Positions 7,931-17,166 are shown, numbered from the stretch's first letter. The stretch: 64,000 nt of DNA from Candidatus Nitrosymbiomonas proteolyticus (GCA_017347465.1 AP021858.1:1754472-1818471); one strand, 5' to 3'. The notes: generated from the letters alone by a model not told the origin. Program-made: numbers and translations.

Positions 7931-9387
7931 ATGAACGAAACCCAGAGGATCGCCCACTTGCTCAGGCGCTTCGGACTCGGAGCGTCCCAAGCCGAAATGA
8001 AGCGGTATTCCGCATTGGGGCTGCACAAGACAATCGACGCGCTCTTGCAGTACGACCCCAAGAAAGCGCCCGAAGTCAGCCCCTTCGAGTTCGTTTTCGT
8101 CAACAACCAGAACATGGTGGACTTCAACCCCGCGCGCCTGAGCGCATGGTGGGGCCTGCAATTCGTTCTCACCGACCAACCTCTGCAAGAGCGGCTCGCG
8201 CTCTTTTGGCACGACCACTTTGCGGTCAGCGCAAGCAAGGTCGAGAACAGCTTGATGATGCTGAAGTACTTGAACCTGCTTCGAGAAGGGGGGTTGGGAA
8301 CTTTCGCCAGCTCATCGGCGATCTCACAGCCGACCCGGCGATGCTCCGCTGGCTCGACGGCGAAACCAGCGTCAAGGGACGCCCCAACGAGAACTTCGCC
8401 CGCGAAGTCATGGAACTGTTCACGCTGGGCGTCGGCAACTATACGGAAAAGGACGTGGCCGAGTTGGCCCGAGCGTTCACCGGCTGGGGCCTGCGGGTCG
8501 CCTTTCGATATGGAACTCCCGCAGCCAATCGCGCCCAACTCGTCGAGTCGATGGAGTCGGGCCGCCCGTTCGTTGCTGCGGCATACTCCCCGGACTTTCA
8601 CGACGACGGTCCCAAAACGGTACTGGGGAAGACCGCCCGTTTCGACACCGACTCCGCCCTCGATCACCTGGTCTCTCGACCTCGGACGGCGCAGTATCTC
8701 GCCACGAAACTTTGGGAGTACTTCGCGTATCCGAATCCTGAGCCGCGGGTTGTCGAACGCGTGGCCAAGTCGTTTGCGGACGGCAAGTACGAAATGAAGG
8801 CGGTGCTGCTTACGATCGCGACGACGCCGGAGTTCTGGAGCGAGAAGTGCGTTCGAAAACAGGTGAAATGCCCCATCGACTTCGTCGTGCCCCCTTTGCG
8901 CCAGTTGGGATTTGCGGAACTCGCCCTGAAACAACGCCCAACCAATGCGGGCCCTTCCAAGCCCATCGAGGGTCCCCTCCTAGCTCTGGCAGGCGCCGTC
9001 GAGTCCATGACGAGGCGCATGGGGTTGAGGCTGCTGTTCCCTCCCGACGTTGCAGGATGGAATTGGGGCGATGGGTGGATCAGCCCGGCGATGATGATGG
9101 AGCGGCTCAAGTACGCCGATGTGCTGATGGCCAACCGACAGGGCAGCGCGGTCGAGATCGTCCGCAACAACTTATCCAGCCCAACTCCGGCGGATTCTGG
9201 CCAGTTGGCGGCGGCCTTCGCGGGGTTGTTCGACGTTCCCCTGACGCTCACCGACATGCAGGTGCTCACTTCGGCGATCGACGCGGCCGGTGGAGTCGAA
9301 GGGGCTTTCCGTCCCAACGTGTTCCCGAACCTCGCCCGTAGACTGACGAAGCTGGTTTTTGCGATGCCCAGCTACCAGCTCTGCTGA
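7931..9387 (+). pseudogene. DUF1800 family protein gene with a frameshift
   Basis: The first 120 codons from ATG 7931 read as a normal DUF1800 N-terminus (IAHLLRRFGLGASQAEM, RLALFWHDHFAVSASKVENSLMM). The frame is then lost near the six-G run at 8288-8293. Homology resumes in the -1 frame from about 8296 (GNFRQLIGDLTADPAML, NENFAREVMELFTLGVGNYTEKDV, FTGWG and, near the end, FPPDVAGWNWGDGW) and continues to the TGA at 9387. Restoring one base near 8288-8299 gives an intact protein of about 485 residues. DUF1800 genes are usually followed by a DUF1501 gene, which is absent here. Either a real inactivation or a base-calling error at the homopolymer; the sequence alone cannot decide. Confidence 0.8.
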
Positions 9388-9404
9388 GGGAGCCAGCAGC
9401 TCCC
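9388..9404 (+). terminator. Hairpin after the DUF1800 gene
   Basis: GGGAGC pairs with GCTCCC around CAGCA directly after the stop. There is no T-tract, so as an intrinsic terminator it would be weak. Confidence 0.3.
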
Positions 9405-9445
9405 CAGGAGAATAGTCTAGGTTGTGGGTCGGAATCGTTGCTAAA

Positions 9446-9552
9446 AGTACGGCAATAACCCAGTACCCGGCAATTCTCCCTTGAGTACTCCCTTTGGCTC
9501 TGCCGATTTGAGTACTGGCGGTCCTACCAGTGGACCGACTTGGAGAGGGGGA
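9446..9552 (+). promoter_or_regulatory. Repeat-rich, foldable leader of the HDOD gene
   Basis: AGTAC occurs four times (9446, 9462, 9484, 9511), twice as the exact 9-mer TTGAGTACT (9481 and 9508). GGCAAT occurs twice (9451, 9469). Two hairpins exclude each other: CGGTCC (9519-9524) with GGACCG (9532-9537), or ACTGG (9514-9518) with CCAGT (9527-9531). The Shine-Dalgarno GAGAGGGGG follows at about 9543-9551. I do not recognise a known riboswitch class. Confidence 0.35.
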
Positions 9553-9558
9553 ATCGCG

Positions 9559-10437
9559 ATGAATTCGGACTACGGAAAGCTGCAACTGAGAATGAAGCGC
9601 TCGCACAAGCTTCCTGCGCTGCCCGCGAATGTCGTTAGATTAATCAACGCCATCGACCACGGGGAAGCCTCGGCTCTCGATCTGGAGAAGATCATCGCTT
9701 CGGACTCGAGCATCGCCGCGAAGGTCTTGTCCGCGACGAATTTCATGGCGCCCCAGCTCGCTCAGTCACCCCATTCGACGCTGCGTTCTGCGATTCTAGT
9801 CGTGGGGCAGCGAGCGATCCGGTCGATTGCGACCTCTTTGATGATGACCCACTTTGTGGGAGCGAGGAACGAAGAGCATACGGAGCAACTCGGAAGGGTC
9901 TCACGCCACTGCCTGGCGACCGGGCTCCTGAGCCGGTACGTGTTCGCCAGGATGCAAAGAGACGAGCCGTTCGAATCGGAGTTGCAGGCCGATGAACTGT
10001 TTGCAGCAGGGGTGCTTCACGATCTGGGTCTTGGGCTGCTGTCGGTGCTCGACCCCGAGTCGTTCGAGCGCACTTACTTCCTCGCGGAGAAAATGAGTTC
10101 GACGCTGGACGTCGCGTTTCGCAGGCTTTTTGAGGGCGAACTAACCGGCCTTACCATCGCCGCCTTCGCAGGATACGGACTCCCGCACCTCTATTCCAGC
10201 ATCCTCGAATCGCTGTGGCAGCCTTGGAAGAACAAATCGGAGTTCAGGACGGTTTGCGCCGTATCGTACGCGCATTGGCTGGCCGGTGAACTGGGCTTTC
10301 GCGCCGAGTTCTGGGAGTGTCACGCCGAACTTGAGCCCGAAGTGCAAGTTACGGTGTCCCTTTCGGAAGAGGAGATCGCCCTGCTCCAACCTGCTCTGGA
10401 GCAGCAGGTGGAGTCGTACTTGTCGATCGCGGCGTAG
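9559..10437 (+). CDS. HDOD domain signalling protein
   Basis: 292 residues. The HDOD domain (about residues 10-205) is a degenerate HD phosphohydrolase fold used in bacterial signalling. It begins KLPALPANVVRLINAID, includes IIASDSSIAAKVLSATN, and keeps an HD pair in AAGVLHDLGLGLL, although most family members are thought to lack phosphodiesterase activity. There is no receiver, GGDEF or EAL domain. The last 80 residues are not assigned. The start at 9559 is supported by GAGAGGGGG at about 8 bases; an upstream in-frame start would run through the structured leader. HDOD proteins often regulate motility, biofilm or stress responses; the target here is unknown. Confidence 0.85.
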   Translation: MNSDYGKLQLRMKRSHKLPALPANVVRLINAIDHGEASALDLEKIIASDSSIAAKVLSATNFMAPQLAQSPHSTLRSAILVVGQRAIRSIATSLMMTHFVGARNEEHTEQLGRVSRHCLATGLLSRYVFARMQRDEPFESELQADELFAAGVLHDLGLGLLSVLDPESFERTYFLAEKMSSTLDVAFRRLFEGELTGLTIAAFAGYGLPHLYSSILESLWQPWKNKSEFRTVCAVSYAHWLAGELGFRAEFWECHAELEPEVQVTVSLSEEEIALLQPALEQQVESYLSIAA

Positions 10438-10443
10438 CGGCCC

Positions 10444-11715
10444 CTAAAAGATGTGGATCGGAAAGCGCTCTGTGAGCGCGCCGACGTCCCGCCTCACCTC
10501 GCTTAGCTCGCGTTCGTCCGTTCGGTGGCGCAGAGCCCGCGCGATCAAGGATGCGATGATGTCCATTTCGGATTCTTGCATTCCCCTCGTCGTGATGGCG
10601 GGCGTTCCCAAACGAAGTCCGCTCGTGACAAACGGCTTCTCCGGATCGAACGGGATCGCATTCTTGTTGGTCGTGATCCGCACGTCGTCGAGCACTTGCT
10701 GGGCTTCCTTTCCCGTGACCCCGAAGGGCCTCAGATCGACGAGCATCAAATGCGAGTCTGTTCCGCCGCTCACGATCCGGAAGCCTTCGCCCTGCAGAGC
10801 TTGAGCAAGCCTTCGGGCGTTCGCTCGCACCTGCGCCTGATAACCCTTGAACTGCGGCTTGAGCGCCTCCCCCAAGCAAACGGCCTTTGCGGCAATGACG
10901 TGCATCAAGGGGCCGCCTTGAACGTTCGGAAACACCGCCTTGTCGACGTCCTTCGCCCTTTCTTCGCGGCACAGCACCATGCCCCCTCGCGGCCCGCGCA
11001 GAGACTTGTGAGTGGTGGTTGTGACGATGTCGCAATAGGCAACGGGGGAGGGATACTGCTCGCCCGCGATCAGCCCGCTGTAGTGGGCCATGTCGCACAT
11101 ATGAACCGCGCCGATCTCGTCTGCGATGTCGCGGATGCGGGCAAAGTCGAACTCCCGAGAATAGGCGGTCGCGCCACTTACGATCACCTTCGGGCGATGT
11201 TGCAAGGCAAGATCCCGCATGACATCGTAATCGATCGTCTCGGTCTCGACGTCCACTCCATAGGGGACCACCGAGTACAGCTTGCCGCTGAAGTTCACCG
11301 GGCTTCCGTGGGTGAGGTGCCCGCCATGCGCAAGGTTCATCGCCATCAGCGTGTCGCCGGGCTCGAGGAAGCTAAAATAGGCCGCCATGTTGGCTTGAGC
11401 GCCGCTATGGGGCTGAACGTTGACGTGCTCCGCGCCAAAAAGCTCCTTGGCCCGTTCGACCGCCAGGTTTTCCACCTCATCCACGACATCGCAACCGCCG
11501 TAATACCTCTTGCCCGGATAGCCCTCCGCGTACTTGTCCGTCAAAACGCTCATCATCGCTTCCCGAACCGCAAGGCTTGCGATGTTCTCGCTGGCGATCA
11601 GTTCCAGGTTGCCTTCTTGTCGCCGAATCTCCAACTGAATCAGTTCGAAGACCTCGGGGTCGACTTCAGCAAGGGTCGAGCGATGGACGGAAACCGCGTC
11701 CGAAGTTGCAGCCAT
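10444..11715 (-). CDS. glyA: Serine hydroxymethyltransferase
   Basis: 423 residues. PLP enzyme interconverting serine + tetrahydrofolate and glycine + 5,10-methylene-THF. Family blocks: [38 protein letters not shown]208 in CDMAHYSG (contacts the PLP nitrogen) and the PLP lysine K237 in [14 protein letters not shown]. The [11 protein letters not shown] stretch differs slightly from the common DMAHIAGL. The C-terminal [16 protein letters not shown] is typical. It lies 48 bases downstream of the methionine gamma-lyase-like gene on the same strand. It may also have its own leaderless promoter, since CATAAT sits five bases before the ATG. Together with gcvH/gcvPA/gcvPB in the window it provides glycine and one-carbon metabolism. 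Confidence 0.95.
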   Translation of the reverse strand: MAATSDAVSVHRSTLAEVDPEVFELIQLEIRRQEGNLELIASENIASLAVREAMMSVLTDKYAEGYPGKRYYGGCDVVDEVENLAVERAKELFGAEHVNVQPHSGAQANMAAYFSFLEPGDTLMAMNLAHGGHLTHGSPVNFSGKLYSVVPYGVDVETETIDYDVMRDLALQHRPKVIVSGATAYSREFDFARIRDIADEIGAVHMCDMAHYSGLIAGEQYPSPVAYCDIVTTTTHKSLRGPRGGMVLCREERAKDVDKAVFPNVQGGPLMHVIAAKAVCLGEALKPQFKGYQAQVRANARRLAQALQGEGFRIVSGGTDSHLMLVDLRPFGVTGKEAQQVLDDVRITTNKNAIPFDPEKPFVTSGLRLGTPAITTRGMQESEMDIIASLIARALRHRTDERELSEVRRDVGALTERFPIHIF

Positions 11716-11720
11716 GCCCC

Positions 11721-11726
11721 ATTATG
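11721..11726 (-). promoter_or_regulatory. -10 box close to the glyA start
   Basis: CATAAT on the minus strand lies five bases before the glyA ATG, and no Shine-Dalgarno is present. Possible leaderless promoter inside the methionine gamma-lyase-glyA interval. Confidence 0.35.
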
Positions 11727-11763
11727 GAAGCATCGCGATCTCGGGGCCACCCAACCGAGAACT

Positions 11764-13053
11764 CTATTTGACGGCTTCGAGGGCCGACTCAAGGTCCGAG
11801 AGGATGTCGCGCGCGTCCTCGATCCCGAGGCTCATCCGAATACCGCCAGGGGCGATTCCCGCTTCTTGCTGCGCCTCCGGAGGCACCGCGCTGTGCGTCA
11901 TCGAAGCCGGATGCTCGATCAGAGTTCGAATCTGCCCCAGCGACACGGCCAGCGTGATGCTGAGTGAGTTGACGGCCAGATGGTCGATCAACGCCTTCGC
12001 TCGCTGATAGGCTTCCTCGGGCGAACCGCTCAGTTCGAAATAGATCATGCTTCCGGGAGCAAAGTTGTCATCGATGTCCCGCATCTGCTTCCGCGCGAGT
12101 TCCCGCTGTGGAAACCCATCGAGTCCAGGGTATCGAACCAGTTTCACTTTGGGATTCAGATCGAGATATTCGGCGACCCGTTGCGCGTTTTGCTGTTGCC
12201 GCTCCACCCGCAAAGCGAGCGTTGGAATGCCGAAGGTGAGGATGTCCCACGCCGCCTTGGGCGAGAGCGAACCGCCAAAGTCCTTTCGGAAGAGCAGGAG
12301 ATCGGTTTCTCGTTCTCGCGGTCCGATGACCGCTCCCCCCATATCCGCGCCAAAACCGGCAAGGTTCTTGGTCAGGGAGTGAACCACATAATCGACTCCC
12401 AGAGGCAATGGGCGCTGGCAATAGGGCGTTGCGAACGTGTTGTCGATGATCGTGAAAAGCCTGCTCTCTGCGTCGCGGTTCTTATTCGCATCGCCCGCGG
12501 CCCTGACGACCTCTTCGATGTCGATCAGGTCGAGGTTGGGGTTGCAGGGCGATTCAAAGTACACCACCTTGGTTTCGGGGCGAATGGCCTTGGCGATCGC
12601 CTGTGGATCGCGAAAGTCGACGAACGTGTGACTTACGCCAAACCGCTCCAGCCATCCCGTGATGAGGCTATAGGTGCAGCCGTAGAGCGTCTTGTGGGCG
12701 ACGATGTGGTCCCCGGCCTTCACGTGAATGCCGATCACGGCGCTGATCGCCGCCATTCCCGTAGCGAAGCTCACCGCAGTCTCGCCCTTTTCGGCAAAGG
12801 CAAGGGTCTCTTCCAGAAGACCCTGCCCCGGTTCATCGAGCCTCGAATAGATGTAGATCGGATGCAGTTTGCTCCGATCGAGTTCGGGGTTGGCGAACTG
12901 GCGAAATCCCTCAGCTCCTCGCTCGGCGCTTCTGAGTCGAAAGGCTACCGAAGTGGGGATCGGGGGCAGAATGTGGTCGTGGAAGTCCCACTTTTCACTC
13001 TTGAACTTGCCGTGAATGAGGACCGACCGGTCGCGATAAGATGATTTTGACAT
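11764..13053 (-). CDS. Methionine gamma-lyase-like Cys/Met-metabolism PLP enzyme
   Basis: 429 residues, fold type I. The PLP lysine is K229 in VHSLTKNLAGFG. The family is shared by cystathionine synthases and lyases, O-acetylhomoserine sulfhydrylase and methionine gamma-lyase. Two features favour the last: C126 in TLYGCTYSL (the active-site Cys116 region of Pseudomonas MGL, usually Gly or Pro in relatives) and the IEHPASMTHS block. If correct it converts methionine to methanethiol, 2-oxobutyrate and ammonia. The N-terminus is longer than in Pseudomonas MGL (398 residues). The start is supported by GGAGAG at 8-9 bases. A CATAATAT sequence in the upstream 114 bases may be its -10. Upstream partner of glyA. 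Confidence 0.8.
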   Translation of the reverse strand: MSKSSYRDRSVLIHGKFKSEKWDFHDHILPPIPTSVAFRLRSAERGAEGFRQFANPELDRSKLHPIYIYSRLDEPGQGLLEETLAFAEKGETAVSFATGMAAISAVIGIHVKAGDHIVAHKTLYGCTYSLITGWLERFGVSHTFVDFRDPQAIAKAIRPETKVVYFESPCNPNLDLIDIEEVVRAAGDANKNRDAESRLFTIIDNTFATPYCQRPLPLGVDYVVHSLTKNLAGFGADMGGAVIGPRERETDLLLFRKDFGGSLSPKAAWDILTFGIPTLALRVERQQQNAQRVAEYLDLNPKVKLVRYPGLDGFPQRELARKQMRDIDDNFAPGSMIYFELSGSPEEAYQRAKALIDHLAVNSLSITLAVSLGQIRTLIEHPASMTHSAVPPEAQQEAGIAPGGIRMSLGIEDARDILSDLESALEAVK

Positions 13054-13167
13054 GGCCTAACTCTCCATTGAGTCGAGATGGGAAGGCCGGCGCAGGCTAA
13101 TCGGCCTCGCTCTATGGGCCACGTCCATATTATGGCTTCTGGCGGGCTTCTGCCGAGCAGCGCGAGG

Positions 13168-13419
13168 TTATTTGGAGCTCGAGTCGGTCAAACCGTACTT
13201 GCGGCGGAATCTTTCGATCCGTCCTGCGGTGTCGACCAGTTTCTTTTGGCCTGTATAGAAGGGGTGGCTGAACGCGCTGATTTCGACCGGAACGACGTAA
13301 TACTTGACGCCCTCGACCTCGCGGGTCTCGTTCGTTGTGATCGTCGAAACGCCGTACCATTCGTGCTCCCCGTCTACGAAGATAACAGGGTGCGAATTGG
13401 GATGAATGCCTTCTTTCAT
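13168..13419 (-). CDS. rpmE2: 50S ribosomal protein L31, zinc-independent type
   Basis: 83 residues starting [17 protein letters not shown] and ending [26 protein letters not shown] is diagnostic. The CxxC zinc ligands of the C+ type are absent, so this is a C- (type B) L31, the form that in many bacteria replaces the zinc-containing copy when zinc is scarce. I cannot tell whether a second copy exists. ATG 13419 is preceded by AGAAGG at 6-7 bases; the frame continues upstream but without homology. Divergent from ppdK. Confidence 0.92.
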   Translation of the reverse strand: MKEGIHPNSHPVIFVDGEHEWYGVSTITTNETREVEGVKYYVVPVEISAFSHPFYTGQKKLVDTAGRIERFRRKYGLTDSSSK

Positions 13420-13509
13420 CGAAACCTTCTGTTCAGACCCCCGAAAGGGACCGAACATGAATAATGGCATAAGCGCGGCAAGGGTGTCAACGCGCGGGGC
13501 GCCAAACGC

Positions 13510-13533
13510 CCTTTGCCCCAGCAAAGGTACAAT
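13510..13533 (+). promoter_or_regulatory. ppdK promoter with an adjoining palindrome
   Basis: TACAAT (13528-13533) is a good -10. Immediately before it lies a perfect inverted repeat, CCTTTGC-CCCA-GCAAAGG (13510-13527), filling the spacer where a repressor would block polymerase. The mRNA leader would be about 70 bases. No regulator can be named. Confidence 0.4.
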
Positions 13534-13610
13534 GGTGGCTCCCACGGGGTTTCTTGCGCCAGTGCCGTCGCGTGCCCTGCAACCCGATCAAGGAGACACT
13601 ACATCTCACC

Positions 13611-16280
13611 ATGAACTCAAAATGGGTTTACCTCTTTCGAGAGGGCAACGCCTCCATGCGCGACCTACTCGGAGGCAAAGGCGCGAACCTTGCCGAAATG
13701 ACCAACATCGGCCTGCCCGTCCCCCCAGGTTTCACGATCACCACCGAAGTCTGCAACGCCTATTACGCCGCCGGACAGCAACTCCCTGACGGTCTGATGG
13801 ACCAGGTCTATCGAGCGCTGCAAGACGTGGAGACCGATCTGGGCAAGCGGTTCGGGGACCCCAGCAACCCCCTTCTCGTATCCGTCCGGTCGGGAGCGAA
13901 GTTCTCCATGCCCGGAATGATGGACACCGTTTTGAACCTCGGGCTCAACGACGAAATCGTCGAAGCGCTAACGAAGATCGTCGATCCTCGCTTTGTCTAC
14001 GACAGCTATCGCCGCCTCATCATGATGCTGAGCGACGTCGCCTATTCGGACCGGTTTCCGGGCCTTTCCAAGCACGATTTCGAGCACATCTTCGCGGGCC
14101 TCAAGCAAGAGCTGGGGGTTTCAGGCGACTTGGAGGTCGATGCGGAAGGGATGAAGGAGCTGTGCCGTCGGTTCGACGCCCATGTGCTCAAGCTGACTGG
14201 CAGCCCGTTTCCGCAGGACCCCCGCGTTCAGCTTCAGGCGGCGATCGAGGCCGTCTTCCGCTCGTGGAACAACGCCAGGGCGATCGTGTACCGGCGCAAA
14301 GAGAAGATTTCGGACGACATTGGGACTGCGGTCAACGTGCAGGCCATGGTCTTCGGCAACCGCGGCAACGACTGCGGCACTGGCGTGGCGTTTACGAGGA
14401 ACGCCGCGACGGGTGAGAAGAAGGTCTTTGGCGAGTACCTCATGAACGCCCAAGGCGAAGACGTCGTCGCGGGCGTTCGAACTCCGGTTCCGATCAGCCA
14501 GTTGGCGGCGGAGAACAAGGAGTTGTACGACCAGTTCGAGGAGATCTGCGAGAGGCTCGAACGCCACTACAAGGATATGCAGGACATCGAGTTCACGATC
14601 GAGCACGGCAAGCTCTTCATCCTGCAATGCCGAACGGGCAAGCGAACGGGCCCGGCCGCGATCAAGATAGCGGTCGATCAGGTGGAGGAGGGCCTCATCA
14701 CCCGCGAGCAGGCGCTGCTTCGCGTCGATCCCGAATTGCTCAATCACTGCCTGCTGCCGGTGATCTCCCCCGGCGCGGCGTATAAGGTCATCGCCAAGGG
14801 ACTTCCCGCGGGGCCGGGCGCGGCGACTGGCATCGCCGTGTTCGACGCTCACACCGCGGCCGAGTTGGGCAAGGGGGGCGAGGGCCGGAACGTCATCTTA
14901 GTGCGTGCGGAGACAAGCCCGGACGATCTGAAAGGCATGTTGGCCTCTCAGGGGGTCTTGACCGAAAAGGGTGGGATGACCAGCCATGCGGCCCTGGTCG
15001 CCCGTGGGTTCGGGATTCCCACGGTAGCGGGTTGCTCCGATATCTCCGTGGACGCGGCGAACAAGCGCTTTTCGGTCGGCGACGTCACGGTTCACGAAGG
15101 CGACGTGATCTCGCTCAACGGGTCCCTGGGCGAGGTCATTTGGGGTGGAGTTGCCGTCGAAGAACCGAAGCTGACGGGCGACTTCAACACGTTCATGGGC
15201 TGGGCCGATGAGGGACGGACGATGCGAGTTCGGACCAACGCCGACACGCCTGCGGACGTAGAGCTCGCGTTGCGGTTTGGCGCAGAGGGGATTGGACTCT
15301 GCCGCACTGAACACATGTTCTTTGAGGGCGACCGCCGCCCAGTCGTACAGCGGATGATCCTCTCCAAGTCCGATGACGAGCGCCAGGCAGCGCTTGACGA
15401 GCTCTTGGAGTTCCAGCGGGACGACTTCGTGGGGATTTTCGAAGCCCTCGACGGCTTGCCCGCTACGGTTCGGCTGATCGATCCGCCGCTCCACGAGTTT
15501 CTTCCGAACCTGGTGGAACTCGCGCAAGAGGTGGCCGTGGCGAAGGCCAACGGAAGCCCCAACGCGGAGAAGGAAGCGATGCTTCGAGCCGTGGAGTCGA
15601 TGCACGAAATCAACCCGATGATGGGCCTTCGCGGGTGCCGGCTTTCGATCGTGTTTCCGCAGATCGTGCAAATGCAGACTCGAGCGATTCTGGAGGGCGC
15701 GGCGCGGGTCATTCGATCGGGGCGGCGAGCCGTGCCTGAGATCATGATCCCGCTAGTCGGCCATGTCAACGAGCTCCGGGCCGTAAAGGCAAAGCTCGAA
15801 GAAACGGCGCGCAAAGTGGTCGAAGAGCAGGGGGTCGAGATTCCCTACAGTTTCGGAACGATGATCGAGGTGCCGAGAGGCGCGCTGACGGCCGATGAGA
15901 TCGCCGAGGAGGCCGACTTCTTCAGCTTCGGGACGAACGACCTCACGCAGATGACCTTCGGGTTCAGCCGTGACGATTCCGACCGGTTCTTGCGCCCCTA
16001 CGTCGAACAGAAGATCCTCCCACGCGATCCCTTCGAGTCGATCGACGTCTCCGGCGTGGGCCAGTTGATGGAGTTCGCCGTATCGAAGGGGCGGTCGGTC
16101 AAACCTTGGCTGAAACTGGGGATTTGCGGGGAACACGGCGGCGAGCCGGATTCAATCGAGTTTTGCAACGACCTCGGACTCGATTACGTGAGCTGCTCCC
16201 CTTACCGGGTTCCCATCGCCCGATTGGCTGCCGCGCAGGCAGCGCTCAAGAAGGGCGTGGCCGTCATGGTCGACAAGTAG
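13611..16280 (+). CDS. ppdK: Pyruvate, phosphate dikinase
   Basis: 889 residues, full length. It interconverts pyruvate + ATP + Pi and phosphoenolpyruvate + AMP + PPi, used in gluconeogenesis or PPi-linked glycolysis. Order: N-terminal ATP-grasp domain (GGKGANLAEM, SVRSGAKFSMPGMMDTVLNLG, FGNRGNDCGTGVAFTRN), central swivelling domain with the phosphorylated His459 in GGMTSHAALVARG followed by GIPTVAGC, and C-terminal PEP/pyruvate TIM barrel (GIGLCRTEHMF, MMGLRGCRL, FSFGTNDLTQM) with the catalytic Cys839 in GICGEHGGE. The ATG at 13611 is where homology begins; the GGAG upstream is 16 bases away, rather far. Divergent from rpmE2. Confidence 0.97.
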   Translation: MNSKWVYLFREGNASMRDLLGGKGANLAEMTNIGLPVPPGFTITTEVCNAYYAAGQQLPDGLMDQVYRALQDVETDLGKRFGDPSNPLLVSVRSGAKFSMPGMMDTVLNLGLNDEIVEALTKIVDPRFVYDSYRRLIMMLSDVAYSDRFPGLSKHDFEHIFAGLKQELGVSGDLEVDAEGMKELCRRFDAHVLKLTGSPFPQDPRVQLQAAIEAVFRSWNNARAIVYRRKEKISDDIGTAVNVQAMVFGNRGNDCGTGVAFTRNAATGEKKVFGEYLMNAQGEDVVAGVRTPVPISQLAAENKELYDQFEEICERLERHYKDMQDIEFTIEHGKLFILQCRTGKRTGPAAIKIAVDQVEEGLITREQALLRVDPELLNHCLLPVISPGAAYKVIAKGLPAGPGAATGIAVFDAHTAAELGKGGEGRNVILVRAETSPDDLKGMLASQGVLTEKGGMTSHAALVARGFGIPTVAGCSDISVDAANKRFSVGDVTVHEGDVISLNGSLGEVIWGGVAVEEPKLTGDFNTFMGWADEGRTMRVRTNADTPADVELALRFGAEGIGLCRTEHMFFEGDRRPVVQRMILSKSDDERQAALDELLEFQRDDFVGIFEALDGLPATVRLIDPPLHEFLPNLVELAQEVAVAKANGSPNAEKEAMLRAVESMHEINPMMGLRGCRLSIVFPQIVQMQTRAILEGAARVIRSGRRAVPEIMIPLVGHVNELRAVKAKLEETARKVVEEQGVEIPYSFGTMIEVPRGALTADEIAEEADFFSFGTNDLTQMTFGFSRDDSDRFLRPYVEQKILPRDPFESIDVSGVGQLMEFAVSKGRSVKPWLKLGICGEHGGEPDSIEFCNDLGLDYVSCSPYRVPIARLAAAQAALKKGVAVMVDK

Positions 16281-16387
16281 CCATTACGCTTTTCGGGGCG
16301 GCTGGCAATAATGCTGGTTTCGCAGGTACTGGTCTACATTAGCGTCACGATTCGGGGCGGACTGTGATACGATTCAATTTGAATTCG

Positions 16388-16404
16388 ACGCCGTTTTGCG
16401 GCGT
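16388..16404 (+). promoter_or_regulatory. Leader hairpin before the PEP-CTERM gene
   Basis: ACGCCG pairs with CGGCGT around TTTTG. An ATTCAA-T-TTGAAT inverted repeat lies just upstream (about 16373-16385), overlapping where a promoter would be expected. Both are seen directly; their function is unknown. Confidence 0.3.
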
Positions 16405-16430
16405 TGGTTGAAATGATAGGAGGAGATTCT

Positions 16431-17039
16431 GTGAAAACACTTCGAATTGCTGCGCTTGCTGTGGTGGGCGGCGCGATCGCTTCGGCAAATGCCACTTGGT
16501 ACTTCAGCGAGGCCGCTTTCGTGGCGGCTATTGCCCCAGGTTACTACCTGGAGACGTTTGCTGGATGGACCTACGGTTCGCCGCTGAACGGCTCTCAGTT
16601 GACTTGGAGCGCCCCGGGCGCGAACGGCTACGGCTGGGATGCGAGCGCTCCTGGCGGACTCTGGTCGAACCCAGACGCTCTCTCGACGAACTCCGCGTTC
16701 GATCCCGTAACGATCACGATGACCGGTAACACGGCGACGGCGTTTGGCGCCCGACTCGCGAACTCCGACATCAACGGCGCCCTGATCAACGGAACGGTTA
16801 CCCTCGACATCGCCGGTATTGGCCTTCAGAGCATGGCCACCGGTGGGGGTGAGCAGTTCATCGGTTGGGTCGGTGGCGGCGCGATCACGAGCGCGACCAT
16901 GTCGGCCGACGATCCCGGCGTCAATAGTTGGGTCAACATCGACAACGTCTACACGGGCGTGGTTCCTGAGCCTGCGACGATGCTCGCCCTTGGGCTGGGC
17001 AGCGCTGTAGTCGCTCTGCGACGCCGCGTTCGCAAGTAA
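16431..17039 (+). CDS. PEP-CTERM sorting domain protein
   Basis: 202 residues from GTG 16431, which has an excellent Shine-Dalgarno (AGGAGGAG, five bases before). Signal peptide about 1-20 (ALAVVGGAIASANA). The middle is low in charge and rich in G, T, N, S and A, typical of secreted matrix proteins. The C-terminus is a standard PEP-CTERM tag: VPEPATMLALGLG, a hydrophobic stretch, then RRRVRK. Such proteins are cleaved and released or anchored by an exosortase, which is not in this window. The body has no recognised enzymatic domain. It stands alone, with its own leader and a strong terminator. Confidence 0.92.
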   Translation: MKTLRIAALAVVGGAIASANATWYFSEAAFVAAIAPGYYLETFAGWTYGSPLNGSQLTWSAPGANGYGWDASAPGGLWSNPDALSTNSAFDPVTITMTGNTATAFGARLANSDINGALINGTVTLDIAGIGLQSMATGGGEQFIGWVGGGAITSATMSADDPGVNSWVNIDNVYTGVVPEPATMLALGLGSAVVALRRRVRK

Positions 17040-17060
17040 GCGAACTCGAAAGTCCTTGCC

Positions 17061-17100
17061 GAGCGTCCCGTGCAAGCCACGGGGCGCTCGCTTCTGTTTC
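17061..17100 (+). terminator. Intrinsic terminator of the PEP-CTERM gene
   Basis: GAGCGTCCCGTG (17061-17072) pairs with CACGGGGCGCTC (17078-17089), a 12-bp stem with one G-U pair and a 5-base loop. It is followed by GCTTCTGTTTCTGG, moderately T-rich. It also separates this gene from the sigma factor. Confidence 0.8.
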
Positions 17101-17166
17101 TGGTGCGCTGAACGGATGGGAGACCCCAAGCCGTCTCTCTGAGAAAGAGGCAAACATAGGACTACG

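Noticed and set aside
8281-8300. Programmed -1 frameshifting in the DUF1800 gene
   Set aside because: The A-GGG-GGG context does not allow clean re-pairing of both tRNAs, and no downstream stimulatory structure was evident. A deletion or sequencing error is simpler.
10525-11967. Long open frame (480 codons) antisense to glyA and part of the methionine gamma-lyase gene
   Set aside because: High-GC shadow frame; it has no family features, and the opposite strand encodes a full set of SHMT motifs. The same applies to 11980-13044, 19599-20822, 21818-22783, 34789-35880, 37449-38915, 39405-40412, 45365-46504 and 42793-43911.
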